Assembly (NCBI GenBank): GCA_017460805.1
Contig: JAFUAF010000052.1
Coordinates: forward strand, 1 to 64,000
Reading direction: 5' to 3'
DNA length: 64,000 bases
Source: Bacillota bacterium
GTDB lineage: Bacteria > Bacillota > Clostridia > Lachnospirales > CAG-274
Shown one piece after another: positions 1 to 8,478 of this stretch. Position 1 is the stretch's first letter; every line of letters begins with the position of its first letter. Made by a program: the position numbers and the translations under genes. A model generated the notes under the pieces. The model saw nothing but the letters and a program-made list of their open reading frames with translations. It was not told where the DNA came from and searched no databases.

Positions 1-39
1 AAGAACGATGTGGAGGAAACGAGCTGCGAGCTGAGATAT

Positions 40-99
40 GAGACAAGGGGACGGTTATATCTGTCTCAGCTGAGACAGTAGAACTGTCCCCCTTGTCTC
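40..99. repeat. Palindromic hairpin element, copy 1
   Basis: Arms GAGACAAGGGGACGGTT and a near-perfect reverse complement surround an inner palindrome CTGTCTCAGCTGAGACAG. The arms resemble the GGGGACGGTT/ACTGTCCC palindromes scattered in many Firmicutes genomes (REP-like). Two other copies lie at 261-320 and 554-613. Confidence 0.8.
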
Positions 100-260
100 C
101 GCCCAGTCTCTTTGCGCCTTTTGCTGACATACTTCTTTTGGTAAAATTGTATCACTTCGTTAGATATACTGTCAAGCGGGAATTGAAAAGAGAGGGAAAA
201 CAGAAAAAGTATATAAGAGAAAAGAACGATGTGGAGGAAACGAGCTGCGAGCTGAGATAT

Positions 261-320
261 GAGACAAGGGGACGGTTATATCTGTCTCAGCTGAGACAGT
301 AGAACTGTCCCCCTTGTCTC
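261..320. repeat. Palindromic hairpin element, copy 2
   Basis: Identical in layout to the 40-99 hairpin, sitting at the same place in the second tandem unit, so it was copied with the unit. Confidence 0.8.
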
Positions 321-553
321 GACCCAGTCTCTTTGCGCTTTTGTTGGTATTGAATTACTTCGTTAGATATACTGTCAAGCAGGAATTGAAAAAAGAGGGA
401 AAACAGAAAAAGTATATAAGAGAAAAGAACAATGTGGAGAAAGTAAGATACGAGGGAAATATGGCTCCGAGATATGGGGCTGTGTATGAGACAAGGGACA
501 GCTTCTTATACTGCATACCAATAATATTGTAAATCCTTAAGTTGATGACATTG

Positions 554-613
554 GAGACAAGGGGGACGGTTCTACTGTCCCATGCGGGACAGATATAACC
601 GTCCCCTTGTCTC
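554..613. repeat. Palindromic hairpin element, copy 3, inverted order
   Basis: The same arms occur, but the inner loop is different (centre CCCATGCGGG) and the order of the inner halves is reversed relative to copies 1 and 2. It stands alone, outside the tandem units, and abuts the terminator of the minus-strand operon. Confidence 0.75.
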
Positions 614-656
614 CAATAAAAAACAGGGCTGTGACACTTTAAGCGCCACAGCCCAT
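614..656 (-). terminator. Rho-independent terminator of the 671-1720 operon
   Basis: GGGCTGTG (627-634) pairs with CACAGCCC (647-654). Read on the minus strand, the stem is followed by CTGTTTTTTATT, a proper U-tract; on the plus strand T-rich sequence follows a few bases later, so it may act in both directions. Confidence 0.8.
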
Positions 657-670
657 GATTGATTTTTTTA

Positions 671-805
671 TTAGAATGTTACTTCAAGTTTGCCGAGTTT
701 TGGCTGCGCTGAAGAATTGGTAGTTATAGCGCCGCTTACCATGATAACAGCTTCCGACTTCATAACTGTTACTGTAACAGCGGGTGTTGTATATTCTTTT
801 CTCAT
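671..805 (-). CDS. 44-aa small protein, function unknown
   Basis: A short frame begins MRKEYTTPAV and ends KLGKLEVTF, with a good ribosome site (GGGAGGATAT) about 7 bases before its ATG. It lies 21 bp downstream of the secreted-protein gene 827-1720 and before their shared terminator, so the two are probably cotranscribed. The pattern (EY-x-x-P near the start, a hydrophobic stretch, then VSG) resembles small clostridial proteins and peptide precursors of unknown role, but there is no clear double-glycine leader or Cys/Ser-rich core. It is too short for family assignment; the call rests on the ribosome site, spacing and terminator. Confidence 0.6.
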   Translation of the reverse strand: MRKEYTTPAVTVTVMKSEAVIMVSGAITTNSSAQPKLGKLEVTF

Positions 806-826
806 TTTGATATATCCTCCCTTAAA

Positions 827-1720
827 TTAGAACTGAACAGAACCAACTTTATCCTGAACTGCTGCAAGGCTTGAAGGTGCACCGTTTACAGTAACTTCAA
901 AACCGTAAACATAGTCTTTTTCACCGCCGCCAAGGTCAGCAGCTGTATATGTTGTACCGCCTAACTCAACAGAACCGTATACTGTGTCAAAAGTCTGTGT
1001 AGCGTCTGAAGATACCTTGAAAGAAGCATTCTCAGCTGCGCTGGCACCAGAAACAAGTGCTACTGCATAGTATGCACCGTTTGCATTAACAACTGCAAGC
1101 TTGCCGTCTGTTACACCGTTTACGATTTCGGGAGCAGCTGCTTCACTTGGAGCGAATACAATACCGATGAAATCTTGGTTAGTGCCCTGTCCGCCGATGC
1201 CATAAGTTACACCGGCTTTAAGATCTACGGTACTTGTTTGAAGAGCTTTTGCGCTGGTACTTGCGGGAGCAAATACTGCTACTGATTCAGCTTTAGCTGT
1301 ATCAACGGCTACAAGATTCTTTGATTTACCGTTATTATACCAATATATAGTTGCTTCACCGTCAACAACAGGTTCTACATAAACATTAGGTCTGTATGTG
1401 GCATTTGCACCATCAATTTTTATAGATGTTTGTACACCGGTTGTTCCATCTGCATTTGTTCGGATTGCTACGTGTGTTTCTTCGTTGACTGTATAATTGC
1501 CGCTTGCTTTAATGGTATCATAATTTTGACCATCTACAGGTTTAACTGATATAACAGTAGTATCTGTTGAATATTCTGTACCGGCAACAACAGCAGAATC
1601 TTTTTCGCCTGTAACGAATGCATTAACAGAGTCAGCAGCCATAGCAGCTACGCTTGTGATTGCCATAGTAGCGCCGAGAACTGCAACGCCGACTAAGGAC
1701 TTTAATAATGATTTTCTCAT
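827..1720 (-). CDS. Secreted protein of unknown function (297 aa)
   Basis: The protein opens with a typical signal peptide: positive MRKSLLKS, a hydrophobic core to about residue 25, and an AMAA cleavage site near residue 29. The rest is acidic, rich in Ala, Gly, Thr and Val, without Cys, and reads as beta-strand-rich extracellular sequence. No catalytic motif, sortase signal, SLH or dockerin module is visible. AGGAGG sits directly before the ATG. A consensus promoter lies at 1901-1929, giving a leader of roughly 170 bases. The 44-aa gene at 671-805 follows in the same operon. It is divergent from the polysaccharide locus. I do not recognise the family; an abundant surface or exported protein is an inference from the composition. 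Confidence 0.8.
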   Translation of the reverse strand: MRKSLLKSLVGVAVLGATMAITSVAAMAADSVNAFVTGEKDSAVVAGTEYSTDTTVISVKPVDGQNYDTIKASGNYTVNEETHVAIRTNADGTTGVQTSIKIDGANATYRPNVYVEPVVDGEATIYWYNNGKSKNLVAVDTAKAESVAVFAPASTSAKALQTSTVDLKAGVTYGIGGQGTNQDFIGIVFAPSEAAAPEIVNGVTDGKLAVVNANGAYYAVALVSGASAAENASFKVSSDATQTFDTVYGSVELGGTTYTAADLGGGEKDYVYGFEVTVNGAPSSLAAVQDKVGSVQF

Positions 1721-1900
1721 TTTTCATTTTCCTCCTTGAGAATTTTGTTTGTGTTTTATTTTTTGAAAACCCTTATCCATGCGCTTTTTGCAATACTTAC
1801 GTGCATAAATGCTGTAAAAAGCGTCCCCATAAGAGTTTTCGGGCAGCTGTCCGAGAATATCCTCACAATTATTTTCGGATATCTGCCAAATGATACCCTT

Positions 1901-1929
1901 ATTATATAACAGATTTGCATAAAAATCAA
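1901..1929 (-). promoter_or_regulatory. Sigma-A type promoter for the secreted-protein operon
   Basis: On the minus strand TTGATT (1924-1929) and TATAAT (1901-1906) are separated by exactly 17 bases. Transcription would start near 1894 and leave a long (about 170 nt) leader before the 827-1720 gene. Confidence 0.7.
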
Positions 1930-2025
1930 TACAATATTTCAAATTTGTTGAGATTTAACAAATTATACCTTTTAAATATGTAGGTATTGTCAGATATGAC
2001 ACCATTTTTGTTTGAAAAATAACAG

Positions 2026-2054
2026 TTGTGCACTTCTTAAAAATATGATATAAT
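2026..2054 (+). promoter_or_regulatory. Probable promoter for the flippase gene
   Basis: TTGTGC (2026-2031), 17 bases, TATAAT (2049-2054), 32 bases before the start codon at 2086. The -10 is perfect, the -35 weak. Confidence 0.55.
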
Positions 2055-2085
2055 CTTTTGAAGAATAAAATTCGGGAGAAAGTTT

Positions 2086-3639
2086 ATGTCGGAGCAGAGT
2101 ATGCAAAAAGGCCGTATGGCAAGAGATACAATTATATATATGGCTGCAAAGGGCATAGAGGGCGTTGTGGGTGTAGTCACAATGTCGGTCATGACCTCGC
2201 TTTTTGTGCCCGAAATGATGGGGCATTACTCGACCGTAAATATCGCGGTCACAACGGCGGGCATGGTTTTTATACAATGGCTCGTGCAGTCGGTAATGCG
2301 CTATATCAACAAATATCAGCTTGAAAAACGCGAAAAAAGCTTTTATACCACCGTGTTTCTGGCATGGGCAAAAAGCAACGTCATGGGTCTTGTCATCACT
2401 CCGCTTGTGATTTTTGCCGCTATGGGGCTGATGCACGTTATTTACCTGCTTTTCGGCGGGGTCGCCAATGTGTCGGGGCTTGCGTTTCCCGTGCTGTTCG
2501 GCAAGCTGAAACAGGTCGTCACTCCGCTTTTGCTGCTGCTTTGCGGGCTTTGGTTCATTACATACAACACCGCACAGCTTGTTATCGCCATGCTTGCGGC
2601 TTTGAGAAAGGCAAAACTCAACCTGCTTTTAAGCATGATAACCGTCTGCGGCAGACTTGCTTTTATGTGCGTGTTCTGCAAGCTTTGGGGCAGCAGGGTG
2701 GAATGGATATTTTTAAGCTACTTTATTACCGACGGCATAGTTTCGCTTATCGGACTGTTTGACCTTAGGTTTTTCAACTTCCTTAACGCCAAAAACGGCT
2801 CAAAGGAGATACAAAACGAGCTTAAACACTACGGTATGCCCCTTATGGGAAATATGATAACCACCTCGGTTCTGAATAAGTCCGATATTTATATCGTGTC
2901 GGCGCTGTTGGGCTTTGGCATGGCGGGCATCTATCAGACTAACTACAGTCTTATCGCTACGGCATTTACGCTGCTTTCCGCAAGCGTTATGCGCGGCAGT
3001 TATCCCACCATTTTAAGAATGTGGAGTGAGGGTAAAAAAGACTTGACCGAAAAGCTGATAAGCGAAGCTGTGCGTATGTATCTGCTTTTAAGCGTGCCCG
3101 CGGTGCTCGGCGTTGCATCCGTGAGTGATGTTGTCGCAAAGGCGCTTTTTGACGAAAAATATTTTGAGGGCAATACGATAATGTTTTGGGTGGCGCTTGG
3201 CATGATGTTCCTCGGCCTTACCGAATATTCCATAAAACATTGGGAGCTGACCGCCAATACAAAGGCCATTTTCAAGCGTTCGCTTGTCGGCGGTATCGTG
3301 AATGTGGCACTCAACCTTATTTTTATCCGCGTTTTCAAGACCTACTATGTGGCGGCGGTAACGACTTTTATCGGCTTTTTCGTCTATTTCCTGCTTGCGC
3401 GCTTCGGCACAAGAAAATATATCTGCTGGAAACTGCCCGTACTTACCTTTGCAAGGATAATCGGCAGCGGTCTGGCGATGTTTGCCGTACTTACGGTATT
3501 GAAACGCTTTGTGCCGTATACTAAGGTGACTATGCTGCTGCTCGTCGCTCTGGGTGCTGTGGTCTACGGCGCTGTACTGCTCGTTTCGGGCGAGATAAAG
3601 GGCGAAGTAAAGGCAATAATGTCAAAAATGAAAAAATGA
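2086..3639 (+). CDS. Polysaccharide flippase, Wzx/MATE-like (517 aa)
   Basis: A very hydrophobic protein with about 12-14 membrane spans, of the length and character of Wzx-type oligosaccharide flippases of the MOP superfamily (polysaccharide biosynthesis protein / O-antigen flippase). These move undecaprenyl-linked repeat units across the cytoplasmic membrane. The N-terminal region (GRMARDTIIYMAAKGIEG) has the short basic segment before span 1 common in this family, and the long middle loop before LNKSDIYIVSALLG is also typical. The ribosome site GGGAG precedes ATG 2086. It is the first gene of the polysaccharide locus but is separated from the next gene by a terminator and a repeat element, so it is transcribed on its own. 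Confidence 0.85.
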   Translation: MSEQSMQKGRMARDTIIYMAAKGIEGVVGVVTMSVMTSLFVPEMMGHYSTVNIAVTTAGMVFIQWLVQSVMRYINKYQLEKREKSFYTTVFLAWAKSNVMGLVITPLVIFAAMGLMHVIYLLFGGVANVSGLAFPVLFGKLKQVVTPLLLLLCGLWFITYNTAQLVIAMLAALRKAKLNLLLSMITVCGRLAFMCVFCKLWGSRVEWIFLSYFITDGIVSLIGLFDLRFFNFLNAKNGSKEIQNELKHYGMPLMGNMITTSVLNKSDIYIVSALLGFGMAGIYQTNYSLIATAFTLLSASVMRGSYPTILRMWSEGKKDLTEKLISEAVRMYLLLSVPAVLGVASVSDVVAKALFDEKYFEGNTIMFWVALGMMFLGLTEYSIKHWELTANTKAIFKRSLVGGIVNVALNLIFIRVFKTYYVAAVTTFIGFFVYFLLARFGTRKYICWKLPVLTFARIIGSGLAMFAVLTVLKRFVPYTKVTMLLLVALGAVVYGAVLLVSGEIKGEVKAIMSKMKK

Positions 3640-3652
3640 AAAAATGAGTTGA

Positions 3653-3680
3653 AAAAGCATTGTCTTCACAATGCTTTTTT
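3653..3680 (+). terminator. Rho-independent terminator after the flippase gene
   Basis: AAAAGCATTGT and ACAATGCTTTT form a stem with a CTTC loop, followed by a run of T. Confidence 0.85.
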
Positions 3681-3681
3681 T

Positions 3682-3908
3682 AGTGCATTGGAAAGACAAA
3701 TTGGAATTTAACGCGGAGAATGATGTAACGAGTGCGCAGTATAAAAAGCTGTCCCTTTAGGGAAAGTGGCGCCGCTTGCGGCGTCGAAAGGGTGCTTTCT
3801 TTCGGGGCTTATTCACCCTTCAGTCGCGCTTCGCGCGCCAGCTTCCCTAAAGGGACGCCTTTATAATGCAGTCTCCAACTCCACGTCAAATTCCAATTTA
3901 CTGCATTG
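3682..3908. mobile_element. Nested inverted-repeat (MITE-like) element
   Basis: AAATTGGAATTTAACGCGGAG (3698-3718) is matched by the reverse complement of 3880-3900 with two differences, and the whole is bracketed by the direct repeat TGCATTG (3684-3690 and 3903-3909), a possible target duplication. Inside is a second palindrome: GTCCCTTTAGGGAA (about 3750) against TTCCCTAAAGGGAC (about 3843-3857). The inner right arm (GTCGCGC..GCGCCAGCTTCCC) is related to the repeat at 63559-63709. No gene is encoded. Confidence 0.7.
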
Positions 3909-3928
3909 ACCTTTTTTTTGTTAAAATA

Positions 3929-3957
3929 TTGATTTTTATTTTTATGTATGATATAAT
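3929..3957 (+). promoter_or_regulatory. Promoter of the polysaccharide operon
   Basis: TTGATT (3929-3934), 17 bases, TATAAT (3952-3957), 63 bases before the start of the dehydrogenase gene and just outside the MITE-like element. Confidence 0.7.
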
Positions 3958-4019
3958 GTACTCTATATAATGTAATATTTTGTTTTGTCAAAAATTTCAA
4001 TAAAAGGAGATATGTGCAA

Positions 4020-5279
4020 ATGAAGAGTATTTGTGTTATCGGTATAGGCTATGTGGGTCTGCCGACGGCGGCTATGTTTGCTTCAAAAGGCCACAGAGTT
4101 GTCGGCTACGACCTGAACGAAAAGGCGGTAAACGCGCTTAACAAGGGCGAGATAATCATTGAAGAGCCCGGCCTTGGCGATCTTGTAAAAGACGTTGTTA
4201 AAAAAGGCTTTCTTTCGGCGCAGACTACCTGTCCCGACGACTGCGATGTATATATAATCGCCGTGCCTACACCTATAAATCCCGATAAAACAGCGGATAT
4301 GCGATATGTGGAATCGGCAACGAGGGCTGTTGTGCCCTGTGTACGCAAGGGCTGTATAGTTATTCTGGAGTCCACATCCCCGCCCAGAACAGTAGAAGAC
4401 CTTATGCTTCCTATTTTAAAGGAAACGGGTCTGGAGATAGGCGAGGAACTTCTTGTGGCACATTCTCCCGAACGTATCCTCCCCGGCAGGGTGCTTGAGG
4501 AACTTCGCACAAACAGCCGTATTGTCGGCGGTATCAACGAAAAGTCCTCTCTTGCGGTCAAAGAGGTTTACGAGAGCATTGTTGAGGGCGAGATACTTCT
4601 TACCACTTCCACAACTGCGGAAATGTGCAAGCTTATGGAAAATACTTTCCGCGACGTAAATATTGCACTTGCAAACGAACTTGCAAAAATGAGCGAGGAA
4701 CTCGGCGTAAATGCGTGGGATGTTATCCGCATGGCTAACTATCATCCCCGTGTTAATATTTTAAGCCCCGGCCCCGGTGTGGGCGGTCATTGTATCGCGC
4801 TTGACCCGTGGTTTTTGGTTGAAAAATCCAAAAATGCAAAGCTTATCCACCAGGCAAGACTCAACAACGATTCCATGCCCGAATTTGTGAGGGATAAGAT
4901 AGAGAAGATAATCGGCGGTCTTTCGGGCAAGAGCGCTGCAATTTACGGCGTTACCTACAAGCCCAATATTGACGACGTGCGCGAAAGTCCCGTTATGCAC
5001 CTTATCGACCTGCTTAAAAATGCGGGCGTAAAGGTCAGCGTATGCGACCCCCACGCTGCCGAAAAGGCAGAGGGCAACAAGGGCATCTACGAAGCCGCAG
5101 AGGGCTGTGACATACTTGTTCTCGGCGTAAACCACGACGAATTCAAGGATGTGGACTTTGCAAAGCTTACCGCAAATATGTCCGCAAAGAACGTCCTCGA
5201 CACCAGAAACTTCTGGAATAAAGCAGACGTTGAGGCAGGCGGCGCTAAGTATTATCTGCTTGGCGACGGCAACAGATAA
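4020..5279 (+). CDS. UDP-N-acetyl-D-mannosamine dehydrogenase type nucleotide-sugar dehydrogenase
   Basis: The N-terminus has the Rossmann NAD motif (VIGIGYVGLPTAAMFASKGH). The central dimerisation domain follows (STTAEMCKLMENTFRDVNIALANEL), with the catalytic-Cys motif GGHCIALDPWFL at about residues 257-268, and a C-terminal UDP-binding domain (YGVTYKPNIDDVRESP). The CIALDP/YKPNIDD variants and the 419-aa length point to the WecC/UDP-ManNAc branch rather than UDP-glucose dehydrogenase. The reaction would be oxidation of UDP-ManNAc to UDP-ManNAcA with 2 NAD+. I chose ATG 4020, 10 bases after AAGGAG, over a GTG at 4014 that sits too close. Next to TagA and CsaB in the same locus, it fits supply of ManNAc-type sugars for a wall polymer. 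The exact substrate is inferred. Confidence 0.85.
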   Translation: MKSICVIGIGYVGLPTAAMFASKGHRVVGYDLNEKAVNALNKGEIIIEEPGLGDLVKDVVKKGFLSAQTTCPDDCDVYIIAVPTPINPDKTADMRYVESATRAVVPCVRKGCIVILESTSPPRTVEDLMLPILKETGLEIGEELLVAHSPERILPGRVLEELRTNSRIVGGINEKSSLAVKEVYESIVEGEILLTTSTTAEMCKLMENTFRDVNIALANELAKMSEELGVNAWDVIRMANYHPRVNILSPGPGVGGHCIALDPWFLVEKSKNAKLIHQARLNNDSMPEFVRDKIEKIIGGLSGKSAAIYGVTYKPNIDDVRESPVMHLIDLLKNAGVKVSVCDPHAAEKAEGNKGIYEAAEGCDILVLGVNHDEFKDVDFAKLTANMSAKNVLDTRNFWNKADVEAGGAKYYLLGDGNR

Positions 5280-5281
5280 AA

Positions 5282-5566
5282 ATGGATAAACTGCTTTATA
5301 TAATCATAGTTTATGAGTTTATAATAAACCTGTTCACCTTTATTTTATACGGGGCGGACAAGTACAAGGCAAAACATGAAAAGTACCGCATACCCGAGGC
5401 TCGGCTGATATTTTTTGCATTTATCGGCGGGGCGTTGGGTGCGGCATTGGGGATGAAATGTTTTCATCACAAAACATTAAAGTTAAAATTCAAGCTGGTC
5501 TATGTACTGCTTGTTTTGCAGGTCATCCTTGCGGGGTATGGCTTGTATATATTTTTTATTAAGTAA
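5282..5566 (+). CDS. DUF1294 membrane protein (94 aa)
   Basis: The signature of the DUF1294 family is present: YGADKYKA, then RIPEARLIFFAFIGGALGA and GMKCFHHKT. About three membrane spans. The start follows the previous stop by two bases, so the gene is translationally coupled to the dehydrogenase. Function is unknown in all members; its position in the polysaccharide operon may be incidental. Confidence 0.85.
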   Translation: MDKLLYIIIVYEFIINLFTFILYGADKYKAKHEKYRIPEARLIFFAFIGGALGAALGMKCFHHKTLKLKFKLVYVLLVLQVILAGYGLYIFFIK

Positions 5567-5603
5567 CAGGAGAAAATAAAAGGAGAAAAAAGGGGAAGGC
5601 AAA

Positions 5604-5951
5604 ATGATTTTAGTCAACACAGATCACATTACGGGAAGAAACTTTAAAATGCTGGGCTATGTGCAGGGTTATATACTGCATCAGACAAGCACAGGCGGTA
5701 CAGCAGGTACTCACGGCGTTACAAGCCTTAAGGCCATGGGCGGCGGCGAGGATCTTGTTACACAGATGGTAGATCAGGCGAGGGAGGAAGCGCGCGAAAG
5801 AATGATAGGCGAGGCTGTTGAGCTTGGCGCAGATGCTATTGTAAGCATACAGTATCATTCTTCTATGGTTACACCTACCGCGTGCGAACTGGTTTACTCG
5901 GGCACAGCTGTTAAGTTTATTTCACGTTCTGCCGCAAATTCGGGACTTTGA
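5604..5951 (+). CDS. YbjQ/UPF0145 (DUF74) family protein
   Basis: Short soluble protein with the YbjQ family pattern: an N-terminal GY-V-GY-I type strand, the central REEARERMIGEAVELGADAI segment and a C-terminal strand with GTAVK. The family forms pentameric beta/alpha rings; its function is not established (called heavy-metal binding from weak evidence). The usual leading Met-Leu-Val strand is present and the length (115 aa) is normal. It follows the DUF1294 gene by 37 bases with a GGGGAAGG ribosome site. Confidence 0.85.
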   Translation: MILVNTDHITGRNFKMLGYVQGYILHQTSTGGTAGTHGVTSLKAMGGGEDLVTQMVDQAREEARERMIGEAVELGADAIVSIQYHSSMVTPTACELVYSGTAVKFISRSAANSGL

Positions 5952-6047
5952 TTTGAAAAAACAATAAAAGACGGTCCAAACGCCGACAAAAATTGAGGGT
6001 GTCGGGGTTTATTAAGTATGCAAAAAAATTAAACGGAAGACATTAAA

Positions 6048-7295
6048 ATGAAAAAAGTACTTATTATAGCTAATCAGTTTCCGCCTATGGGCGGCAGCGG
6101 TGTACAGCGCAGTGTAAAATTTGTAAAGCATTTAAGGGCGTTCGGCTACGAGCCTGTGGTTTTTACGCGTGAAGTGGGCAATATGCCGCTGAAAGACGAA
6201 ACTCTTTTAAAAGACGTGCCGCAGGGTGTCAAGATTTACCGTACAAAGCCGTGGGAAGCGCCCGAAGCACAGGGCATAATGCGTATACCCGGCAAGGTAT
6301 TGGGCAAACTGATGATACCCGACAGCGCAAGATTATGGATGGAAAATTCCAAAAAAGAGGTGCTGAAAGTCATAAAGGACGAGGGCATCGGCATGATCTA
6401 TACCACATCCGCGCCCTACAGCGACCATTTGCTCGGCCGCTATATCAAGCGAAAAATGCCCGAAATAAAGTGGGCGGCGGATTTCAGGGACGAGTGGACG
6501 AACAATCCATACACCCTCGATAATCCTTATGACCCTATTCGCACAAAGATAGAAAAGGATATGGAGCACTCCGTTTTGCTTGAAGCGGATATGCTTATTA
6601 CAAATACGCCCGTTATGCGCAAAAATTTTGTCGAAAACAACAATTTAAAGGGCGATAATTTTTTTGTTATCCCAAACGGCTATGATGAGGAAGATTTCAA
6701 GGGTCTTGAAATAAAAGATGCCAAAAACGATAAGTTTACAATGGTCTATACGGGTGCGCTTTACGGCAGAAGAAAGCCCGATACTTTCTTTGAGGCTTTG
6801 AAACAGCTTAAAGCCGAGGGCAAGATAAAGCCCGAAACTTTTCTTGTAAAGCTTATCGGCAATTACCATAAGGACAAACTGCAGGCGCAGATAGACAGTT
6901 ACGGCCTGACAAAAGAGTTTGATATAGTGGGCTATGTGCCCCATGACGAATGTATAAAACATCAGCTTTCAGCCGACAGCCTTGTGCTTATCGAGGGCAC
7001 GGGCAGGGGTGCGGAAGCGTTCTATACGGGCAAGATCTTTGAGTATATGAACACGGGCAAACCCGTTTTGGCTATCCTGCCCGAAAACGGCGCCGCCGCA
7101 GACCTTGTGCGCCAAAGCCGAATAGGTGTGGTGGCGCATACCGACACGGTGGAAAAAATAAAAGATATAATTTTTGACTACTATGACAAGTGGACGAGGG
7201 GCGAGCTGACTTTCGACCCCGACAGAAGCGTTATAGAGGGCTTTGAAAGAAAAGCCCTGACGGCGGAACTTGCAAAGGTCTTTGACAAAATGTGA
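6048..7295 (+). CDS. Glycosyltransferase family 4 (415 aa)
   Basis: GT-B fold enzyme. The N-terminal acceptor domain starts with ANQFPPMGGSGVQRSVKF, the pattern of GT4 enzymes that begin by sensing acceptor at a Gly-rich loop. The C-terminal donor domain has VYTGALYGRRKPDTFFEAL, LIGNY, and the E-x7-E-like segment GAEAFYTGKIFEYMNTGKPVLAI. It should transfer an activated sugar onto a lipid-linked glycan on the cytoplasmic side. The specific sugar cannot be told. It is followed by a second GT4 gene 35 bases downstream, and both lie between the dehydrogenase and the polymerase/ligase gene. Confidence 0.85.
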   Translation: MKKVLIIANQFPPMGGSGVQRSVKFVKHLRAFGYEPVVFTREVGNMPLKDETLLKDVPQGVKIYRTKPWEAPEAQGIMRIPGKVLGKLMIPDSARLWMENSKKEVLKVIKDEGIGMIYTTSAPYSDHLLGRYIKRKMPEIKWAADFRDEWTNNPYTLDNPYDPIRTKIEKDMEHSVLLEADMLITNTPVMRKNFVENNNLKGDNFFVIPNGYDEEDFKGLEIKDAKNDKFTMVYTGALYGRRKPDTFFEALKQLKAEGKIKPETFLVKLIGNYHKDKLQAQIDSYGLTKEFDIVGYVPHDECIKHQLSADSLVLIEGTGRGAEAFYTGKIFEYMNTGKPVLAILPENGAAADLVRQSRIGVVAHTDTVEKIKDIIFDYYDKWTRGELTFDPDRSVIEGFERKALTAELAKVFDKM

Positions 7296-7330
7296 ATACG
7301 GGCTTTTTGCAAAATAAAAGAGGTGAGTAA

Positions 7331-8473
7331 GTGAAAATTCTCCATTTTATCAGCGGCGGTGATACGGGCGGCGCAAAGGCGCACGTTCTGACCCTGCTTG
7401 ACAGTTTAAGAAAAAAGAATATTGATGTCAGCCTGCTGTGCATAATGGAGGGTATCTTCACCGACGAGGCGCGCGAAATGGGCATACCCATAACCATTAT
7501 CCCGCAGGAAAAACGCTATGACATATCCGTTATCAAAAAGATAAAGCGGTTTATTATCGACAGCGGCTGCGATCTGGTGCATTGTCACGGCGCAAGGGCA
7601 AATTATATCGCGCTTTTTATAATGAACGGCATGAATGTGCCATTTGTGACCACGCTCCACAGCGACTATAAACTGGATTTTGTGGGCAACTGGCGAAAAA
7701 ATATGATATTCACGCCCATAAACGCCTTTGCACTGAGGCGCTTTAAACATATACTTACCGTGACAAATGCGTTCAAGCAGATGCTTATAGGCCGCGGCTT
7801 CAAGGAAGAGAGGCTGAACGTCATCTATAACGGCATCGACTTTTCAAAGGATATAACAAAGCTTGGCAAAAAGGCTTTCCTTGAACACTTCGGGCTGGAA
7901 GATACGGGCAATACCGTTTTTATAGGCATTGCGGCAAGGTTTGACGCGGTAAAGGGTGTAAATGTGTTTTTGCAGGCGGTAAAGGAGTTTTGTGACAGCT
8001 CCCCCGATGCGGATGTGTCCTTCCTTTTGCCCGGATCGGGTGAAATGGAGAGCGAGCTTAAAAACTACGCCGCCGAAAACAAGCTGACAAAGGCGCATTT
8101 TTTAGGCCTGATATCCGATGAAAAGCTGATGAACGGCTTTTATAATACCGTTGATGTGAACTGCCTTACATCATACTCCGAAAGTTTCCCCTATGCACTT
8201 TTAGAGGGCGCAAGGGCGGGCAAAGCCTCGGCTGCGACAGCGGTCGGCGGCATAGTCGAAATGATAGACGACGGCCAGAACGGCTGCCTTGTGGCTTCGG
8301 GCGATTATAAGGCGCTTGCGGCGGTATGGAAAACACTTTACGAAAACAAGGAACTGCGCGAAAAGTACGGCAGAGCTTTTTACGAAAAAGCGAGGGAGAA
8401 ATTCTCGGTCGAAAGCATGGCGCAGACCCATATAGATATATATACAAAAATTATAAAAAATAACAGAGGATGA
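7331..8473 (+). CDS. Glycosyltransferase family 4 (380 aa)
   Basis: A second GT-B glycosyltransferase: N-terminal ISGGDTGGAKAHVLTLLDSL, a mid-protein VIYNGIDFSKD hinge that opens the donor domain, FIGIAARFDAVKGVN, and a C-terminal SYSESFPYALLEGARAGK segment carrying the GT4 E-x7-E nucleotide-sugar site. The start is GTG 7331 after AAAAGAGGTGAG; no better ATG exists upstream. It overlaps the ribosome site of the DUF4330 gene, indicating one operon. The sugar and linkage are unknown. Confidence 0.85.
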   Translation: MKILHFISGGDTGGAKAHVLTLLDSLRKKNIDVSLLCIMEGIFTDEAREMGIPITIIPQEKRYDISVIKKIKRFIIDSGCDLVHCHGARANYIALFIMNGMNVPFVTTLHSDYKLDFVGNWRKNMIFTPINAFALRRFKHILTVTNAFKQMLIGRGFKEERLNVIYNGIDFSKDITKLGKKAFLEHFGLEDTGNTVFIGIAARFDAVKGVNVFLQAVKEFCDSSPDADVSFLLPGSGEMESELKNYAAENKLTKAHFLGLISDEKLMNGFYNTVDVNCLTSYSESFPYALLEGARAGKASAATAVGGIVEMIDDGQNGCLVASGDYKALAAVWKTLYENKELREKYGRAFYEKAREKFSVESMAQTHIDIYTKIIKNNRG

Positions 8474-8478
8474 AAAAA

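Larger units (their letters stand above)
1..445. repeat. Tandem direct repeats of about 203-221 bp
   Basis: Bases 1-221 recur as 222-424, and a third degraded unit starts near 425. Each of the first two units contains a 60-bp palindromic hairpin followed by a similar AT-rich tail; the first unit has a small extra stretch around 120-150. The left edge is cut by the window. The short open frames inside (for example around 93-302 and 314-532) are themselves copies of each other created by the duplication, lack convincing ribosome sites, and are not called as genes. Confidence 0.85.

Noticed and set aside
93..532. Two small plus-strand frames of about 70 codons in the tandem repeats
   Set aside because: They are copies of each other created by the repeat, run through the palindromes, and lack ribosome sites.
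1724..1942. A 72-codon minus-strand frame upstream of the secreted-protein gene
   Set aside because: The promoter at 1901-1929 lies inside the frame, so its first codons would not be transcribed, and it has no ribosome site.
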